From assembly GCA_022825895.1 (NCBI GenBank), contig JAJDVX010000013.1, positions 1 to 64,000 of the forward strand: 64,000 bases of DNA, in the 5' to 3' direction. Positions 54,984-64,000 of the stretch are shown here, piece after piece. This stretch comes from Chloroflexota bacterium (lineage in GTDB: Bacteria; Chloroflexota; UBA11872). The notes under the pieces are model-generated. The model did no database searches and was not told where the DNA came from. It saw only the letters and a list, made by a program, of their open reading frames with translations. The translations under genes and the position numbers were made by a program. How positions within the stretch are numbered: position 1 is the stretch's first letter; each line of letters begins with the position of its first letter.

Positions 54984-57788
54984 CTACGGCTCCGACGGTC
55001 GTGGCGAAGGCTTGACTCCGTATTTGCCTTCATAAGCCTCATACGACACGTTGCCCGACTCGGCCACCGCGACCTTGACGATCGGGATAAAGCCAGAAAG
55101 CTGATATTCGCTCCGGAGCCGCACCGCCAGAACCCACATCCCGGGATCCAGTCGATCGCCCGACGCATCCAGTTTCACCGCGTCCGACGACGTGTCCCGC
55201 AGGCTGAGGGTCACCGCCTGCGGGTCGAACTCATATCGATGCGTGACCGATCCCGGCCGCGGGCTGGCCTGACCGGCATACCACTGCGCGGCTGGATCGG
55301 TTGGGCGGATGCGCGGCAGGGCCCACGGCGATTCGTCGGCCGGCACCACCAGCCAATCCTGCCCGGTCCAGCCTTCGCCGGTTGCCTCCGTCAGCGTTGC
55401 GGTGAAGACGAGTCGACCGTCGCTCTCCTGGGCATCCGCCACTTGAACCGCGAAGGGCCGCGCCGGAGCCTCCCGAACTTGCGCGATCGCGCCGCCCGGG
55501 GCATACACGGCAATCTCCTCATTCCAAAAGACCGGGTGCCGTACATCCGCCTCAAACATGGAAGGCCCAAGCTGCGCGGCGGTCACCACGAAGTCAGCGG
55601 AATGGTTGTCTATCGGTGTCGAGGAAATGTTGGCCTGGAGATGCAGAGCGGCCCGGTTTGGGGATCCGAGTAGGCGGGTGTGTGGTAGTACGGCCACGGC
55701 GCGAAAGGTGTCAAGCGTGCCGTTGGCGGGCGAAAGATAGACCGACGACCCTGCGGGGATAGCCTCTCGAAGGGCCTCGAACGCCTCCGGTGCCGGTGCG
55801 ACGTCCAGCGCAAGGAATGCTGGCTGCACACGGAACAGCGTGTGGGCGCCGTCGTGAATGAGCGGTTCAAAGAACTGCGGGTCGACCAGCCAGCGTGCGG
55901 CCCGGGTCGGCAGGGCGGCGGTCCAATCATGAGACGCATGGACATATTCGATTTCCAGGCGCCGAATAGCCGCCGGTTCGAGCTGCCGCAAGGCGTCGAG
56001 GTACCCGGAGCCGGTGTACGGACGCGTGTGCAGAAAGTCCGCGAACCCCGAGGCGTTTGGTCGGCCGGTGGCGATGGTCAATGCGTACGGCGCCGGCGAA
56101 AGAATGCGGGCATCCACGTCTGTGCGGCGACGGATCCAGTCCGCGATTTGGTCTGACGGGAACTGTTCCTGGGGGTAGCGCCCCATCCACCAGTAGAACT
56201 CGTCAAACTCGCGTGACTCGGGCGTGGCGTTGGCAATCTGCACGCCGTGGCCGATGGCCAACCCGAGTTTGCGAGCCTCGGTGACGACGGTCGGCCATGT
56301 AATCAGTACGAGGATGAACGCCGTGGCGGCGTACCGCCAGCGCTGACGCAGGGTGGCCAGCCGGGCACTCGACACTACCAGGAGCGCCAGCAGTGAGAAA
56401 TTGCGTGCGTGCCCGTCAAAGCGGCCAATGTCGTGCGGGGCAACGTCGTACCTCAGGACAAGTGCGGCGAGCAGAAAAACCCCGGTGGCAGCCACCAGAA
56501 TGAGAGCAAGCTGGTTCCGGCGGTCAATCACGATGGCGATTCCGGCCACAACCAGCGAGCCGAGGCTCACGAGCCCTAATCCCGCGTCCAACGAGGCTAC
56601 CGAGGTCACGGCAGCGCGAGTCCGCGGATCCAGCGGCCACCCAAGCGTCAGTTCGCCTGATCCCGAGCTTCCCGTAAGGATGCCGGTAAACAAACCGCCG
56701 CCCGCGAGTAGAAGAGCCGTGGCCAGCAGCGGGCCCGAAGCCGCGTCCAGGACAGCGGCGGGATACTGCGATCGCTCGGGGTGCGCCCGGTACACGCCTG
56801 CCGCTGCAACGACGATCCACAGCCCCAGCACCACCGGGGCCACCGTTTCGTCGAGCAGGCCGAGGAAGCCAACCAGGGCGGCGAGGGTAAGCGTGCCGAT
56901 CCGGAATCGATGGGCTCCAGCGGCGACGCGTTCCAGCACGACGATCGCGAGGCAATACGAGAGCGCGAATGCCGGCTTCCAAATGTTCGGTGGTACGCCT
57001 TGCTGTTCTGAAGCCCACGGCAGTTCGACGGCAGGCCAGTACATCTCGGTGAGCGCCGCTCGAACGCCGGCCGCGGGCACGTCCACAGGGATCGGGAACT
57101 TCAACAGGAATGGTTGCTCGCCAAACACCAGCGTCCAGGCGCCGGGAGTAAGGAGAAGCGGCATTACGGCCAGCGTTCCTGCCCACGATCCCCGACGCAG
57201 GAGCAGTGAGCCGGTGAGCAGAGTCAACGAGGTCCAGGCGTAGGCGCCGAGCAACTCTGTCGTGAATGCTAAATCCGGTCCGGCCGGCGGGGTCAGCAGC
57301 CCTACCAGCAGATCGATGCCGTGGTGGTACGCGAGGTCCAGGTCCGGGCTCCATCCCAGTGTTAGCGGCCAACCGCCGGCCCGGATCGTTGCCGGCATCA
57401 TGGTGTGGAGAATGTGATCAGGAATGATCAGCAGTTGCCGGCTGGCGAGTGCTATCCAGAAGATCGCGGTGCCGGCGAGGCCGAAGCCAGCAATCGTTCG
57501 CGGTGCAACCGATAAGTCATGGCGCTGGCGCCATGCCAGTCCGATGCCGACGGAAAGCACCACAATCCATCCCGCCAGAGCTCCGGCCAAACCGGGAATC
57601 AAGTGCAGAACGAAATTGACAATCAGCCCCCACAACGCCAGCCCAATCGCCAGCCCCTGTGCCAGAGCCAACCGATCGTCCGTCTGCCGCAGCGCAACGC
57701 GCGCCACGACATAGCCGACCGCAGAGAGGGCTAGAAGTTCCGCAAGGAGAAGGAAGAGCCCAGGGACGACGCCGGAATCGACGGTCAT
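54984..57788 (-). CDS. Large polytopic membrane protein, paralogue 6 of 8
   Basis: A 934-residue member and the distal gene of the minus-strand array. It starts MTVDSGVVPG. Motifs: D124-x3-H128 (IPDHILH), YHHG in place of YHYG, PPNIWKP, DE in LLDETVAP, FDGHARNFSLLALL, TGRPNASGF, YVHASHDW (altered YVHAxDAW) and TGQDWLV. Its C-terminal module lacks the DGxxHxG segment of other members and reads RIRPTDPAAQWYAGQASP, a form shared only with paralogue 7. A 43-nt stretch (57555-57597) is identical to 60532-60574 in paralogue 7. The 142-nt gap upstream (57789-57930) shows no clear signal. Confidence 0.75.
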   Translation of the reverse strand: MTVDSGVVPGLFLLLAELLALSAVGYVVARVALRQTDDRLALAQGLAIGLALWGLIVNFVLHLIPGLAGALAGWIVVLSVGIGLAWRQRHDLSVAPRTIAGFGLAGTAIFWIALASRQLLIIPDHILHTMMPATIRAGGWPLTLGWSPDLDLAYHHGIDLLVGLLTPPAGPDLAFTTELLGAYAWTSLTLLTGSLLLRRGSWAGTLAVMPLLLTPGAWTLVFGEQPFLLKFPIPVDVPAAGVRAALTEMYWPAVELPWASEQQGVPPNIWKPAFALSYCLAIVVLERVAAGAHRFRIGTLTLAALVGFLGLLDETVAPVVLGLWIVVAAAGVYRAHPERSQYPAAVLDAASGPLLATALLLAGGGLFTGILTGSSGSGELTLGWPLDPRTRAAVTSVASLDAGLGLVSLGSLVVAGIAIVIDRRNQLALILVAATGVFLLAALVLRYDVAPHDIGRFDGHARNFSLLALLVVSSARLATLRQRWRYAATAFILVLITWPTVVTEARKLGLAIGHGVQIANATPESREFDEFYWWMGRYPQEQFPSDQIADWIRRRTDVDARILSPAPYALTIATGRPNASGFADFLHTRPYTGSGYLDALRQLEPAAIRRLEIEYVHASHDWTAALPTRAARWLVDPQFFEPLIHDGAHTLFRVQPAFLALDVAPAPEAFEALREAIPAGSSVYLSPANGTLDTFRAVAVLPHTRLLGSPNRAALHLQANISSTPIDNHSADFVVTAAQLGPSMFEADVRHPVFWNEEIAVYAPGGAIAQVREAPARPFAVQVADAQESDGRLVFTATLTEATGEGWTGQDWLVVPADESPWALPRIRPTDPAAQWYAGQASPRPGSVTHRYEFDPQAVTLSLRDTSSDAVKLDASGDRLDPGMWVLAVRLRSEYQLSGFIPIVKVAVAESGNVSYEAYEGKYGVKPSPRPSEP

Positions 57789-57930
57789 TTAGGCGGGCTC
57801 AACGTGAACGTTCTTGCGGAGACCCGAGGTGCGAGGATTCTGAATGCGAAGTGAAGGGCTTTCGGATGGCGCCTACCAACCAGGGTCTGGACAAGTGACG
57901 ATCGCTGGCGCGTGGCACGGTTGCGTTGGC

Positions 57931-60765
57931 TCAAAACCTACCTCGAGGCGAACCTATCGGGCCCCGGGTGGGACGGACGCCAAGTTCACCTTGATAGACC
58001 TCGTACGACGCGTCTCCACCTTCCGAAATCGAGATCTTGACAACTGGTGTCAGGGCCACAAGACGGTAGTCGTCCCGCAGGCGGACGCTCAGCAACCAGA
58101 CGCCCGGGCCGAGCCCGTCGCCAGCCGAGGGCAGGTCAACCAGGCTCGATTCACTGTCGTGTAGCGCCAGCCGGCCCGCCCCCGGGGCGTACTCGTAGCG
58201 ATGCACCAGCGTCTCTGACTGTGGAGCAATCTGCCCGGCGAACCACTGGGGAGCCCTGTCGATCGGCCAGCTGTCAGGGAATGCCCAGGGCGACGAATCC
58301 GCCCTCGTAACGACCCAGTCCTGACCAGTCCAGCCCTCAGCATTCAGATTGGCGAGAGTTGCGGTAAACGCCAACCGGCCATTGGTCGTCTGCCAGTCGG
58401 AAATTTCAACCCGGAATGGACGAGGCGGTGGTTCCATGACCGACACAGCTGGACCCTTCAACGAGTAGACGGCGATCTCGTTGTTCCGGAAAACCGGATG
58501 CCGCCGTTCGGGCGGCAGCATGGCAGGCGCCAGTCGAGCCGAAACCACGGCATAGTCAGGTAGGGTGCGGCCGAGCGGTTCCGGTCGGATGTCTGAACTC
58601 AGTGACACGTCCCGAACACGCAACCAAGACCGGCTACCTTGATCTACGAACTCGGCTTCTGGCATTGCTGCTGCGGCGCGAGCGATGTTCAAGGGGTCAG
58701 TCGCCGGGGACAGGTAGACCGTTGACCCATCCGGTATTGTCTTACGCAGCGCCTCATACGATGCGCCGTCTGGCTGCACTTCAAGGTTGTGAAACGCGGG
58801 CCGCACTTGATAAAGGGAGTCCGTGCCGGCGCGGATCAGCGGTACAAACAGACTGGGATCGCTCAGCCAGCGTCTTGCTCGATCCGGAAGCCTGGCGACC
58901 CAAGCATCGGGCGCGTGAACGTACTCTATTCCAAGTCTTGCGATGGCCGCCGGTTCGAGGAAGCGGATCGCATCCAGATACTCAGGGCCGTAAGTTGCCC
59001 GTCCGTGTGGGAATCGCACGAAGCCAGCGGCGTTCGGCCGGCCGGTGGCTATTGTCATGGCGAGTGGAGTTGGCGAGAGAATTCGCGCTTCGGTGGAAGT
59101 GTGTTCGCCGATCCAGGTCCCGAGTTCGTGGGGAAACTGGGCTTGGGGGGCGTAACGTCCCATGTACCAGTACCAATCACCGAACTCGGGTTCCTGCGAG
59201 GTTGCATTTGCGATCTGAACACCGTGACCAATAGCTAGGCCGAGATTCCGCGCCGGCGCGGCTACCGTTGGCCAAGTCACGAGTCCAAACATCACAACTG
59301 CGACGCAAAGGCTCCGCGGTCGAGGCAGCGCGGCGAGACGAAAGGCGAGCGCCAGCACGAACGCCAGCAGCGCAAAGTTCCGTGCGTGCCCGTCGAATCG
59401 AGCTACGTCATGCGGAGCCGCCTCATATCGAAGCGTGAGTGCACCAATCAAGAAAACCAAGCTTGCGCCAGCCAGCATGAGCACAAGCCGATTGCGAACA
59501 GCAAGCACGCAGGCAACGCTGGCCACCACCGCCGTGCCAATGTTCAGGAGGCCAAGTCCACCGGGCTGCGTGGCAATCGAGACGAGTGCGCCGCGGTCAC
59601 GAGGATCAAGCGGCCAGCCGAGGGTCAGGTCGCCACCGACCCCAGACCCAGTCACGGTGCCTGCAATAACGCCACCGCCTCCCGCAAGCAGCGCCGCCGC
59701 AAGTGTCGGTCCAGCCACCGTGTGAAGTGTCGCGAGAAGGGTGCCGGAGCAGCCTCCCCGATATCGTACGAGCCGCCCGACTTCAATCGCCGCCCATAGG
59801 GCTAAGGCAACTGGTGCGACCGTTTCGTCCACGAGTCCCAGAAACCCAACGAGCACGGCAAGAACAACCGTGCGCGGCCATGATCTGCCTTTCGAAGCGG
59901 CAACCCGTTCCAGGACGACGATGGCCAGCGCGTACCCAAATGGAAACAGTGGCTTCCAGATATTTGGGGGAACGCCGTGTTGCTCGGACGGCCACGGCAG
60001 TTCGACTCTCGGCCAAAAGACGTCGGTCAGCGCGGCGCGCAATCCCGCGGCTGGGATGCCCGCCGGAATCGGTACGCGCAACAGCGTAGGCTGCTCGCCG
60101 AAAACGAGCGTCCAGGCGCCGGGCGCGAGCAGCAGCGGCGTTAGGGTCAGGACGCCCGCCCAGGATCCGCGTCTCAAGATCAGCGCCACCACGAGTACGA
60201 TGAAGCTGGCCCACGAATAGGCGCCCAGCAGTTCGGTGGTGAATCCCAGGTCTGGACCAATCGGCGGGCGTAGCAACCCGATCAATAGGTCCATGCCGTA
60301 GTGATAGGCCAGGTCAAGATCTGGATTCCACGACCACGCCGGAGGCCATCCGCCGGCCCGGATCGTGGCAGCCAGCGTGGCGTGGGCGACTTCGTCCGGA
60401 ATGATGAGCAACTGGCGGCTTGCCAAAGCGACCCAAAAGACCGCAGCGCCACCTAGGATGAACCCGGCCAGTGTTCGCGGCGGAATCCGCAGGTCGTTTC
60501 GGCGCGGCCACCCAAGACGAGCGCCAACGGCAAGCACCACAATCCATCCCGCCAGAGCTCCGGCCAAACCGGGAAGCAAGTGCAGAAGGAAATTGACCGT
60601 AAGCCCCCACAGCGCCAGCCCAATCACAAGCCCCTGTGCCAGCGCCAGCCGATCGTCCGTCTGCCGCAACGCAACGCGCGCCACGACAAGACCCACCGCA
60701 GCCAGCGTGAACAACTCGACGGCCAGCAGCAGAAGACCGGGAACGACGGCGAGGTCAATCATCAT
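57931..60765 (-). CDS. Large polytopic membrane protein, paralogue 7 of 8
   Basis: A 944-residue member starting MMIDLAVVPG, which aligns residue for residue with the MTVDP start of the family. Motifs: D124-x3-H128 (IPDEVAH), YHYGMDLLIG, PPNIWKP, DE in LVDETVAP, FDGHARNFALLAFVL, TGRPNAAGF, YVHAPDAW and TGQDWVV. The C-terminal module (SWPIDRAPQWFAGQIAP, then YRLVALTPVVKISISEGGDASYEVYQG) pairs it with paralogue 6. The two are probably the product of a recent tandem duplication, since their 5' ends remain almost identical at the DNA level. Confidence 0.75.
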   Translation of the reverse strand: MMIDLAVVPGLLLLAVELFTLAAVGLVVARVALRQTDDRLALAQGLVIGLALWGLTVNFLLHLLPGLAGALAGWIVVLAVGARLGWPRRNDLRIPPRTLAGFILGGAAVFWVALASRQLLIIPDEVAHATLAATIRAGGWPPAWSWNPDLDLAYHYGMDLLIGLLRPPIGPDLGFTTELLGAYSWASFIVLVVALILRRGSWAGVLTLTPLLLAPGAWTLVFGEQPTLLRVPIPAGIPAAGLRAALTDVFWPRVELPWPSEQHGVPPNIWKPLFPFGYALAIVVLERVAASKGRSWPRTVVLAVLVGFLGLVDETVAPVALALWAAIEVGRLVRYRGGCSGTLLATLHTVAGPTLAAALLAGGGGVIAGTVTGSGVGGDLTLGWPLDPRDRGALVSIATQPGGLGLLNIGTAVVASVACVLAVRNRLVLMLAGASLVFLIGALTLRYEAAPHDVARFDGHARNFALLAFVLALAFRLAALPRPRSLCVAVVMFGLVTWPTVAAPARNLGLAIGHGVQIANATSQEPEFGDWYWYMGRYAPQAQFPHELGTWIGEHTSTEARILSPTPLAMTIATGRPNAAGFVRFPHGRATYGPEYLDAIRFLEPAAIARLGIEYVHAPDAWVARLPDRARRWLSDPSLFVPLIRAGTDSLYQVRPAFHNLEVQPDGASYEALRKTIPDGSTVYLSPATDPLNIARAAAAMPEAEFVDQGSRSWLRVRDVSLSSDIRPEPLGRTLPDYAVVSARLAPAMLPPERRHPVFRNNEIAVYSLKGPAVSVMEPPPRPFRVEISDWQTTNGRLAFTATLANLNAEGWTGQDWVVTRADSSPWAFPDSWPIDRAPQWFAGQIAPQSETLVHRYEYAPGAGRLALHDSESSLVDLPSAGDGLGPGVWLLSVRLRDDYRLVALTPVVKISISEGGDASYEVYQGELGVRPTRGPIGSPRGRF

Positions 60766-61038
60766 GCTCGCCCTCCCAGGTGACCCTCAAGTTGCTGCCG
60801 GTCGTCCGTCGGACAGATTCCGCCAAAGTCTGAACCACTAACCAGACAACCGAAGTGACTGACAAGTCATTAACTTCAGCTGGCAGCGCCTAGGGCAATT
60901 GCTCCTCCAGATCATTCGCCAGTCTAATCTCGTCCACCCATTGCCCCCACAATCAGCGACAGACGCTCCGAAAGCGGTTGGAATCAAGGCCTGACGGAGC
61001 TCTGTAAGGCGAACGCGAACACGCGAACATCGTGACAC
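60766..61038. other. Intergenic spacer between membrane paralogues 7 and 8
   Basis: A 273-nt spacer, visibly less GC-rich than the flanking gene 7. No open frame of note, tRNA or strong hairpin is seen. A few AT-rich patches (for example around 60865) could hold a promoter for paralogue 7, but no -35/-10 pair is convincing. Confidence 0.35.
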
Positions 61039-63909
61039 TTACGGATCCCCAATTGGTTCGATACGCCCCAATAGACGAAGGCATGAATCAGAGTCGCGAA
61101 GTCGGTTGGGGCATGGATTCAGTGTTGCATCCTGAGTCGCTTGAGCATGCTCGAATGTCACACTGCCGTCTCTGGAAATCGTGAACTCTAAAATTGGTAT
61201 CGCAGCTGCTTGCAGGTGATCTGAGTGTAGTCGAGCAACCAAGGCCCAGGTTCCTGGGCCTAGTCTGGTTCCCGAAAAATCTACGGTACCGAATTCTCCG
61301 GAGTCTCTCAGCGCGAGCATTGTTTCGTCAAGAGGACGAAAGCGATAAGTATGAACTGCCGTATGCTGCGTCGGATGGACTTGGCCAGCAAACCACAGCT
61401 GACCTGCTAGAGTAAGACCGTCGGCCTCAAATTGGATTGGCAATGACCATGGTGGGTCGGACAGCTTTGTGACCAGCCAGTCTTGGCCCGTCCATTGTCC
61501 AATTGAATGGTTTTCGAATGAAGCGGTGAATTCGATGACTTCGGCATTCGACGTGACGTCTGAAATGCTGACCTCAAATCCTGGCGTCGACGTCGGAGGT
61601 GGGTCCACTTCTGGAGAAAGCGAAGGATTGGATGTTAAGGCGACTGCTCTATCATTCCACCAAATGATTGGAAACTGATTCGAATCGACGCCGAATGGAA
61701 GATCGATAGGCACTATGATCACGTCGGCTACTTCTGACTCAGGGGGATTGATTGGAATGTCTGTTATTAGGTGCATCCCCGTTGGACGCTTCCCTAGTAG
61801 GCGATTCTCCAATAACACAGATGCTACTCGAAGCTTGTCGAGTCGAGTAAGTTCGTCTGCTAGCAGCACCGTGGCAGATGTCGGAATGATGTGGCGAAGC
61901 GCTTCGAACGATTGGCTGTGAGGAGCGGTGGCTAAGCTGCGATACGCCGGCTTGGCAAAGTAGAGAGCATGGGAGCCGTCACGGACCAGCTGCCGAAAGT
62001 AACGAGGATCCTGAAGCATGTTTCTAGCGTTTACGGGAAGATTATCGATCCAGTCGTCGGTGGAATGAACGTATTCGATTTGAAGCCGCGTTAAGGCTGC
62101 AGGTTCAAGAAAGTGTATAGCATCTTCGTAGTCGGGACCACTGACAGGGTAAAAGTGATGGATATTTGTAAATCCCATTGCATTCGGTCGCCCAGTGGCA
62201 ATTGTCATGGCTTCGGGATGAGGCGTGAGAATTCGGGCTTCAACTGGTACATGGGTAAGTATATAGTTGGAGATTTTGCCTGTGGCCCAGGATGAATGCG
62301 TATATCTGCCAACGGTGCCAATCAACAGTCCTGAAGATGGAGGTTGATCAGTAGGTATCGCATTGGCGATTTGGATATCACGACCAATCGCGCGTACGAG
62401 ATCCTGTATGGGCACTATGGTAGTCGGCCACACTAAACAAGCTAAGACTATGCTGGCGGCTGCGTAACGTCGGTTACGTCCTAGGTGTGAAAGTGCTTTC
62501 GGCATTGCAAAGAGAAGCGCTAGCAGTGCAAGATTACGTGCGTGTCCATCAAAGCGGGTTATATCGTGCGGTGACGGTGTGTATTGGAAAGCCAAGGCGG
62601 CAAGTAGAAAAATCATGCTTGCCGTTGAGAGCACCATGACGAGTTGTTTGCGGCGACCCATTAAGGCTGCAATGACGGCGATCGGTGCAGGTCCGATGCC
62701 AAGGATCCCGACGCCTCCTGGTAGTGCCTCAAGTCTTCCCAAAGGCCGCCGGCTCGCGGGGTTGTTGTGCCATGCTAAAGAGAGCGCGGTGTCTTGTGAT
62801 CCAAAAAGAACTTCGGTAATAACGCCGCCTTGAAAGACAAGGAGCAATGCGGCGATTGTTGGGCCGGTGGTGAGTCGAGCAACTGTGTGCCACGTCTTCT
62901 TGTCGCGCGTCCGCTTTAGGTGGCATGCATCAAGAATGATCCACATCGCAAGTGTCATTGGCGCTAAAGACTCGTCTATCAGGCCCAGGAAGGCAACTAA
63001 CAGTGCAAGCGTTATTGCGCCTGGCCAAGAACGCGAAGCTTGGCAGGCTCTCTCTAGAGTTACCACGGTAAGGCCATAGGCCAAGACGAAGTGAGGCTTC
63101 CAAATGTTCGGTGGCGTGGCGTCAGTTGCAACTGTCCAGGGTAGAGCCGTAGGCCAATAGATGTCACCCAGCGATGTGCGAAAGCCAGCTGACGGAAAAC
63201 CGGTCGGAACTGGCACTCGTAGCAGCTCTGGAGCTTCAATCAGCCACACAAGCGTCCAGGCACCTGGTGTGAGAAGAAGCAGGACAAGCAGCAGCGTGCT
63301 GAAACACCGCCCACGGCGTAGCATGGTTGTACCGACTACAAGGACGTAGCCAGTCCAAAAGAAGGCACTCAATAGTTCAGTCGCAAATGCCAGGTCTGGC
63401 CCAAATGGAGGTGTCAGGAACGCCGCGAAGATGGCGACGCCATAGTGGTATGGCGCGGCAACTCCGGGAAGCCATGGAAAAGCCGGCGGAAATGCGCCGG
63501 CTCGTAATGCCGCAGTCAGGCCTAAGTGGGTGGCCGGGTCGGGAATGCCCAAGGTCTGACGTCCCGCCAACCCGATCCACATCAGTGCGAGTGCTACCGC
63601 CGCGTAGGCGGCTAAGGTGCGTGGCCGAATCGAGAGGGCAAGTCGTCTGTGCCAAGCTAATCCAGCGCCGAGAGCCACGACGATGATCCAACTGGCCAGA
63701 GCTCCGGCTGGACCCGGAAGCAGGTGGAGGACGAGGTTTACGGTGACGCCCCAGAGAGCCGGGCCGATGATGAGTCCTTGTGACAAGGCCATGAGGTTGT
63801 CGGTCTGCCGGAGCGCCCCCCGTGCAACGACGTAGCCGACCACTGCCAGGGTCAAGAGTTCGATCAGCAGCAGAAGGAGGCCAGGGGCCACCGTCACGTC
63901 AACTCTCAC
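61039..63909 (-). CDS. Large polytopic membrane protein, paralogue 8 of 8, low GC, with Cys tail
   Basis: A 956-residue member counted from the GTG at 63909, which lines up exactly with the family start (VRVDVTVAPG against MTVDPTVLPG). A GTG six codons upstream is also open. Motifs: D124-x3-H128 (IPDPATH), YHYGVAI, PPNIWKP, DE in LIDESLAP, FDGHARNLALLALL, TGRPNAMGF, GPDYEDAIHFLEPAAL, YVHSTDDW and TGQDWLV. The C-terminus ends in NPCPNRLRDSDSCLRLLG, the two-Cys tail seen otherwise only in paralogue 2. The gene is clearly poorer in GC than its relatives and more divergent, so it may be older, under different codon pressure, or acquired. It is the first gene of the minus-strand array. Confidence 0.72.
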   Translation of the reverse strand: MRVDVTVAPGLLLLLIELLTLAVVGYVVARGALRQTDNLMALSQGLIIGPALWGVTVNLVLHLLPGPAGALASWIIVVALGAGLAWHRRLALSIRPRTLAAYAAVALALMWIGLAGRQTLGIPDPATHLGLTAALRAGAFPPAFPWLPGVAAPYHYGVAIFAAFLTPPFGPDLAFATELLSAFFWTGYVLVVGTTMLRRGRCFSTLLLVLLLLTPGAWTLVWLIEAPELLRVPVPTGFPSAGFRTSLGDIYWPTALPWTVATDATPPNIWKPHFVLAYGLTVVTLERACQASRSWPGAITLALLVAFLGLIDESLAPMTLAMWIILDACHLKRTRDKKTWHTVARLTTGPTIAALLLVFQGGVITEVLFGSQDTALSLAWHNNPASRRPLGRLEALPGGVGILGIGPAPIAVIAALMGRRKQLVMVLSTASMIFLLAALAFQYTPSPHDITRFDGHARNLALLALLFAMPKALSHLGRNRRYAAASIVLACLVWPTTIVPIQDLVRAIGRDIQIANAIPTDQPPSSGLLIGTVGRYTHSSWATGKISNYILTHVPVEARILTPHPEAMTIATGRPNAMGFTNIHHFYPVSGPDYEDAIHFLEPAALTRLQIEYVHSTDDWIDNLPVNARNMLQDPRYFRQLVRDGSHALYFAKPAYRSLATAPHSQSFEALRHIIPTSATVLLADELTRLDKLRVASVLLENRLLGKRPTGMHLITDIPINPPESEVADVIIVPIDLPFGVDSNQFPIIWWNDRAVALTSNPSLSPEVDPPPTSTPGFEVSISDVTSNAEVIEFTASFENHSIGQWTGQDWLVTKLSDPPWSLPIQFEADGLTLAGQLWFAGQVHPTQHTAVHTYRFRPLDETMLALRDSGEFGTVDFSGTRLGPGTWALVARLHSDHLQAAAIPILEFTISRDGSVTFEHAQATQDATLNPCPNRLRDSDSCLRLLGRIEPIGDP

Positions 63910-64000
63910 AATGCACCCTGAAAGCACTCGTGTCCGTTAAAGTCGCCCTGAGGAGACTCTCTGAGATGTGTATGTTTCAGCGCCTCCAGACTTAGCTTAG

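Overview
This is a 64 kb stretch of GC-rich bacterial chromosome (roughly 65-70% GC by eye, lower near the right end) that is almost completely coding. It has peptidoglycan and rod-shape genes, a clostridial-type split PurL/PurQ/PurS, a [4Fe-4S]-type PurF, a DUF3604 protein and a family of large polytopic membrane proteins. Together these fit a rod-shaped, deep-branching, high-GC bacterium. Chloroflexota is my best guess, but this is an inference from gene content and not proven.

Layout. (1) 1-115: what looks like the end of an IS481-type insertion sequence. (2) 265-5438, minus strand: cell-envelope genes in the transcription order GT4 glycosyltransferase, mraY-like, an APH-fold protein that lacks the catalytic Asp, murF. 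(3) 5552-8435, plus strand: the tRNA t6A genes tsaE-tsaB-rimI-tsaD, coupled by GTGA overlaps. (4) 8443-22993, minus strand: an eleven-gene purine operon guaA-purD-purB-purC-purS-purQ-purL-purF-purM-purN-purH with glgA at its distal end. Most junctions overlap by 1-22 nt or are separated by at most 13 nt. A promoter and a palindromic leader lie just upstream. (5) 23164-32843, minus strand: PHP phosphoesterase, lon, then mreB-mreC-mreD-mrdA-rodA with homoserine kinase thrB at the end. (6) 33051-33527: a Nudix hydrolase on the plus strand.

(7) 33619-63909 is the unusual part. Eight paralogous proteins of about 930-1010 residues fill most of 30 kb: five in tandem on the plus strand (33619-48409) and three in tandem on the minus strand (54984-63909). 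The two arrays point at a central block of a DUF3604 protein, acetyl-CoA synthetase, a c-type cytochrome lipoprotein, tRNA-Thr(TGU) and an NAD-dependent epimerase. All eight have a hydrophobic N-terminal half of about 520 residues and a soluble C-terminal half of about 420 residues. They share near-invariant motifs: D-x(2,3)-H, YH[YH]G, P-N-[IV]-W-[KQ]-P, an acidic pair, DGHARN, TGRxNA and GQDW. I do not recognise a named family. The plan resembles GT-C-fold membrane glycosyltransferases, so an envelope-glycan role is plausible but unproven. This array is the best candidate in the window for an undescribed system.

Housekeeping assignments rest on clear family motifs. Regulatory sites, hairpins and the insertion-sequence end are tentative.
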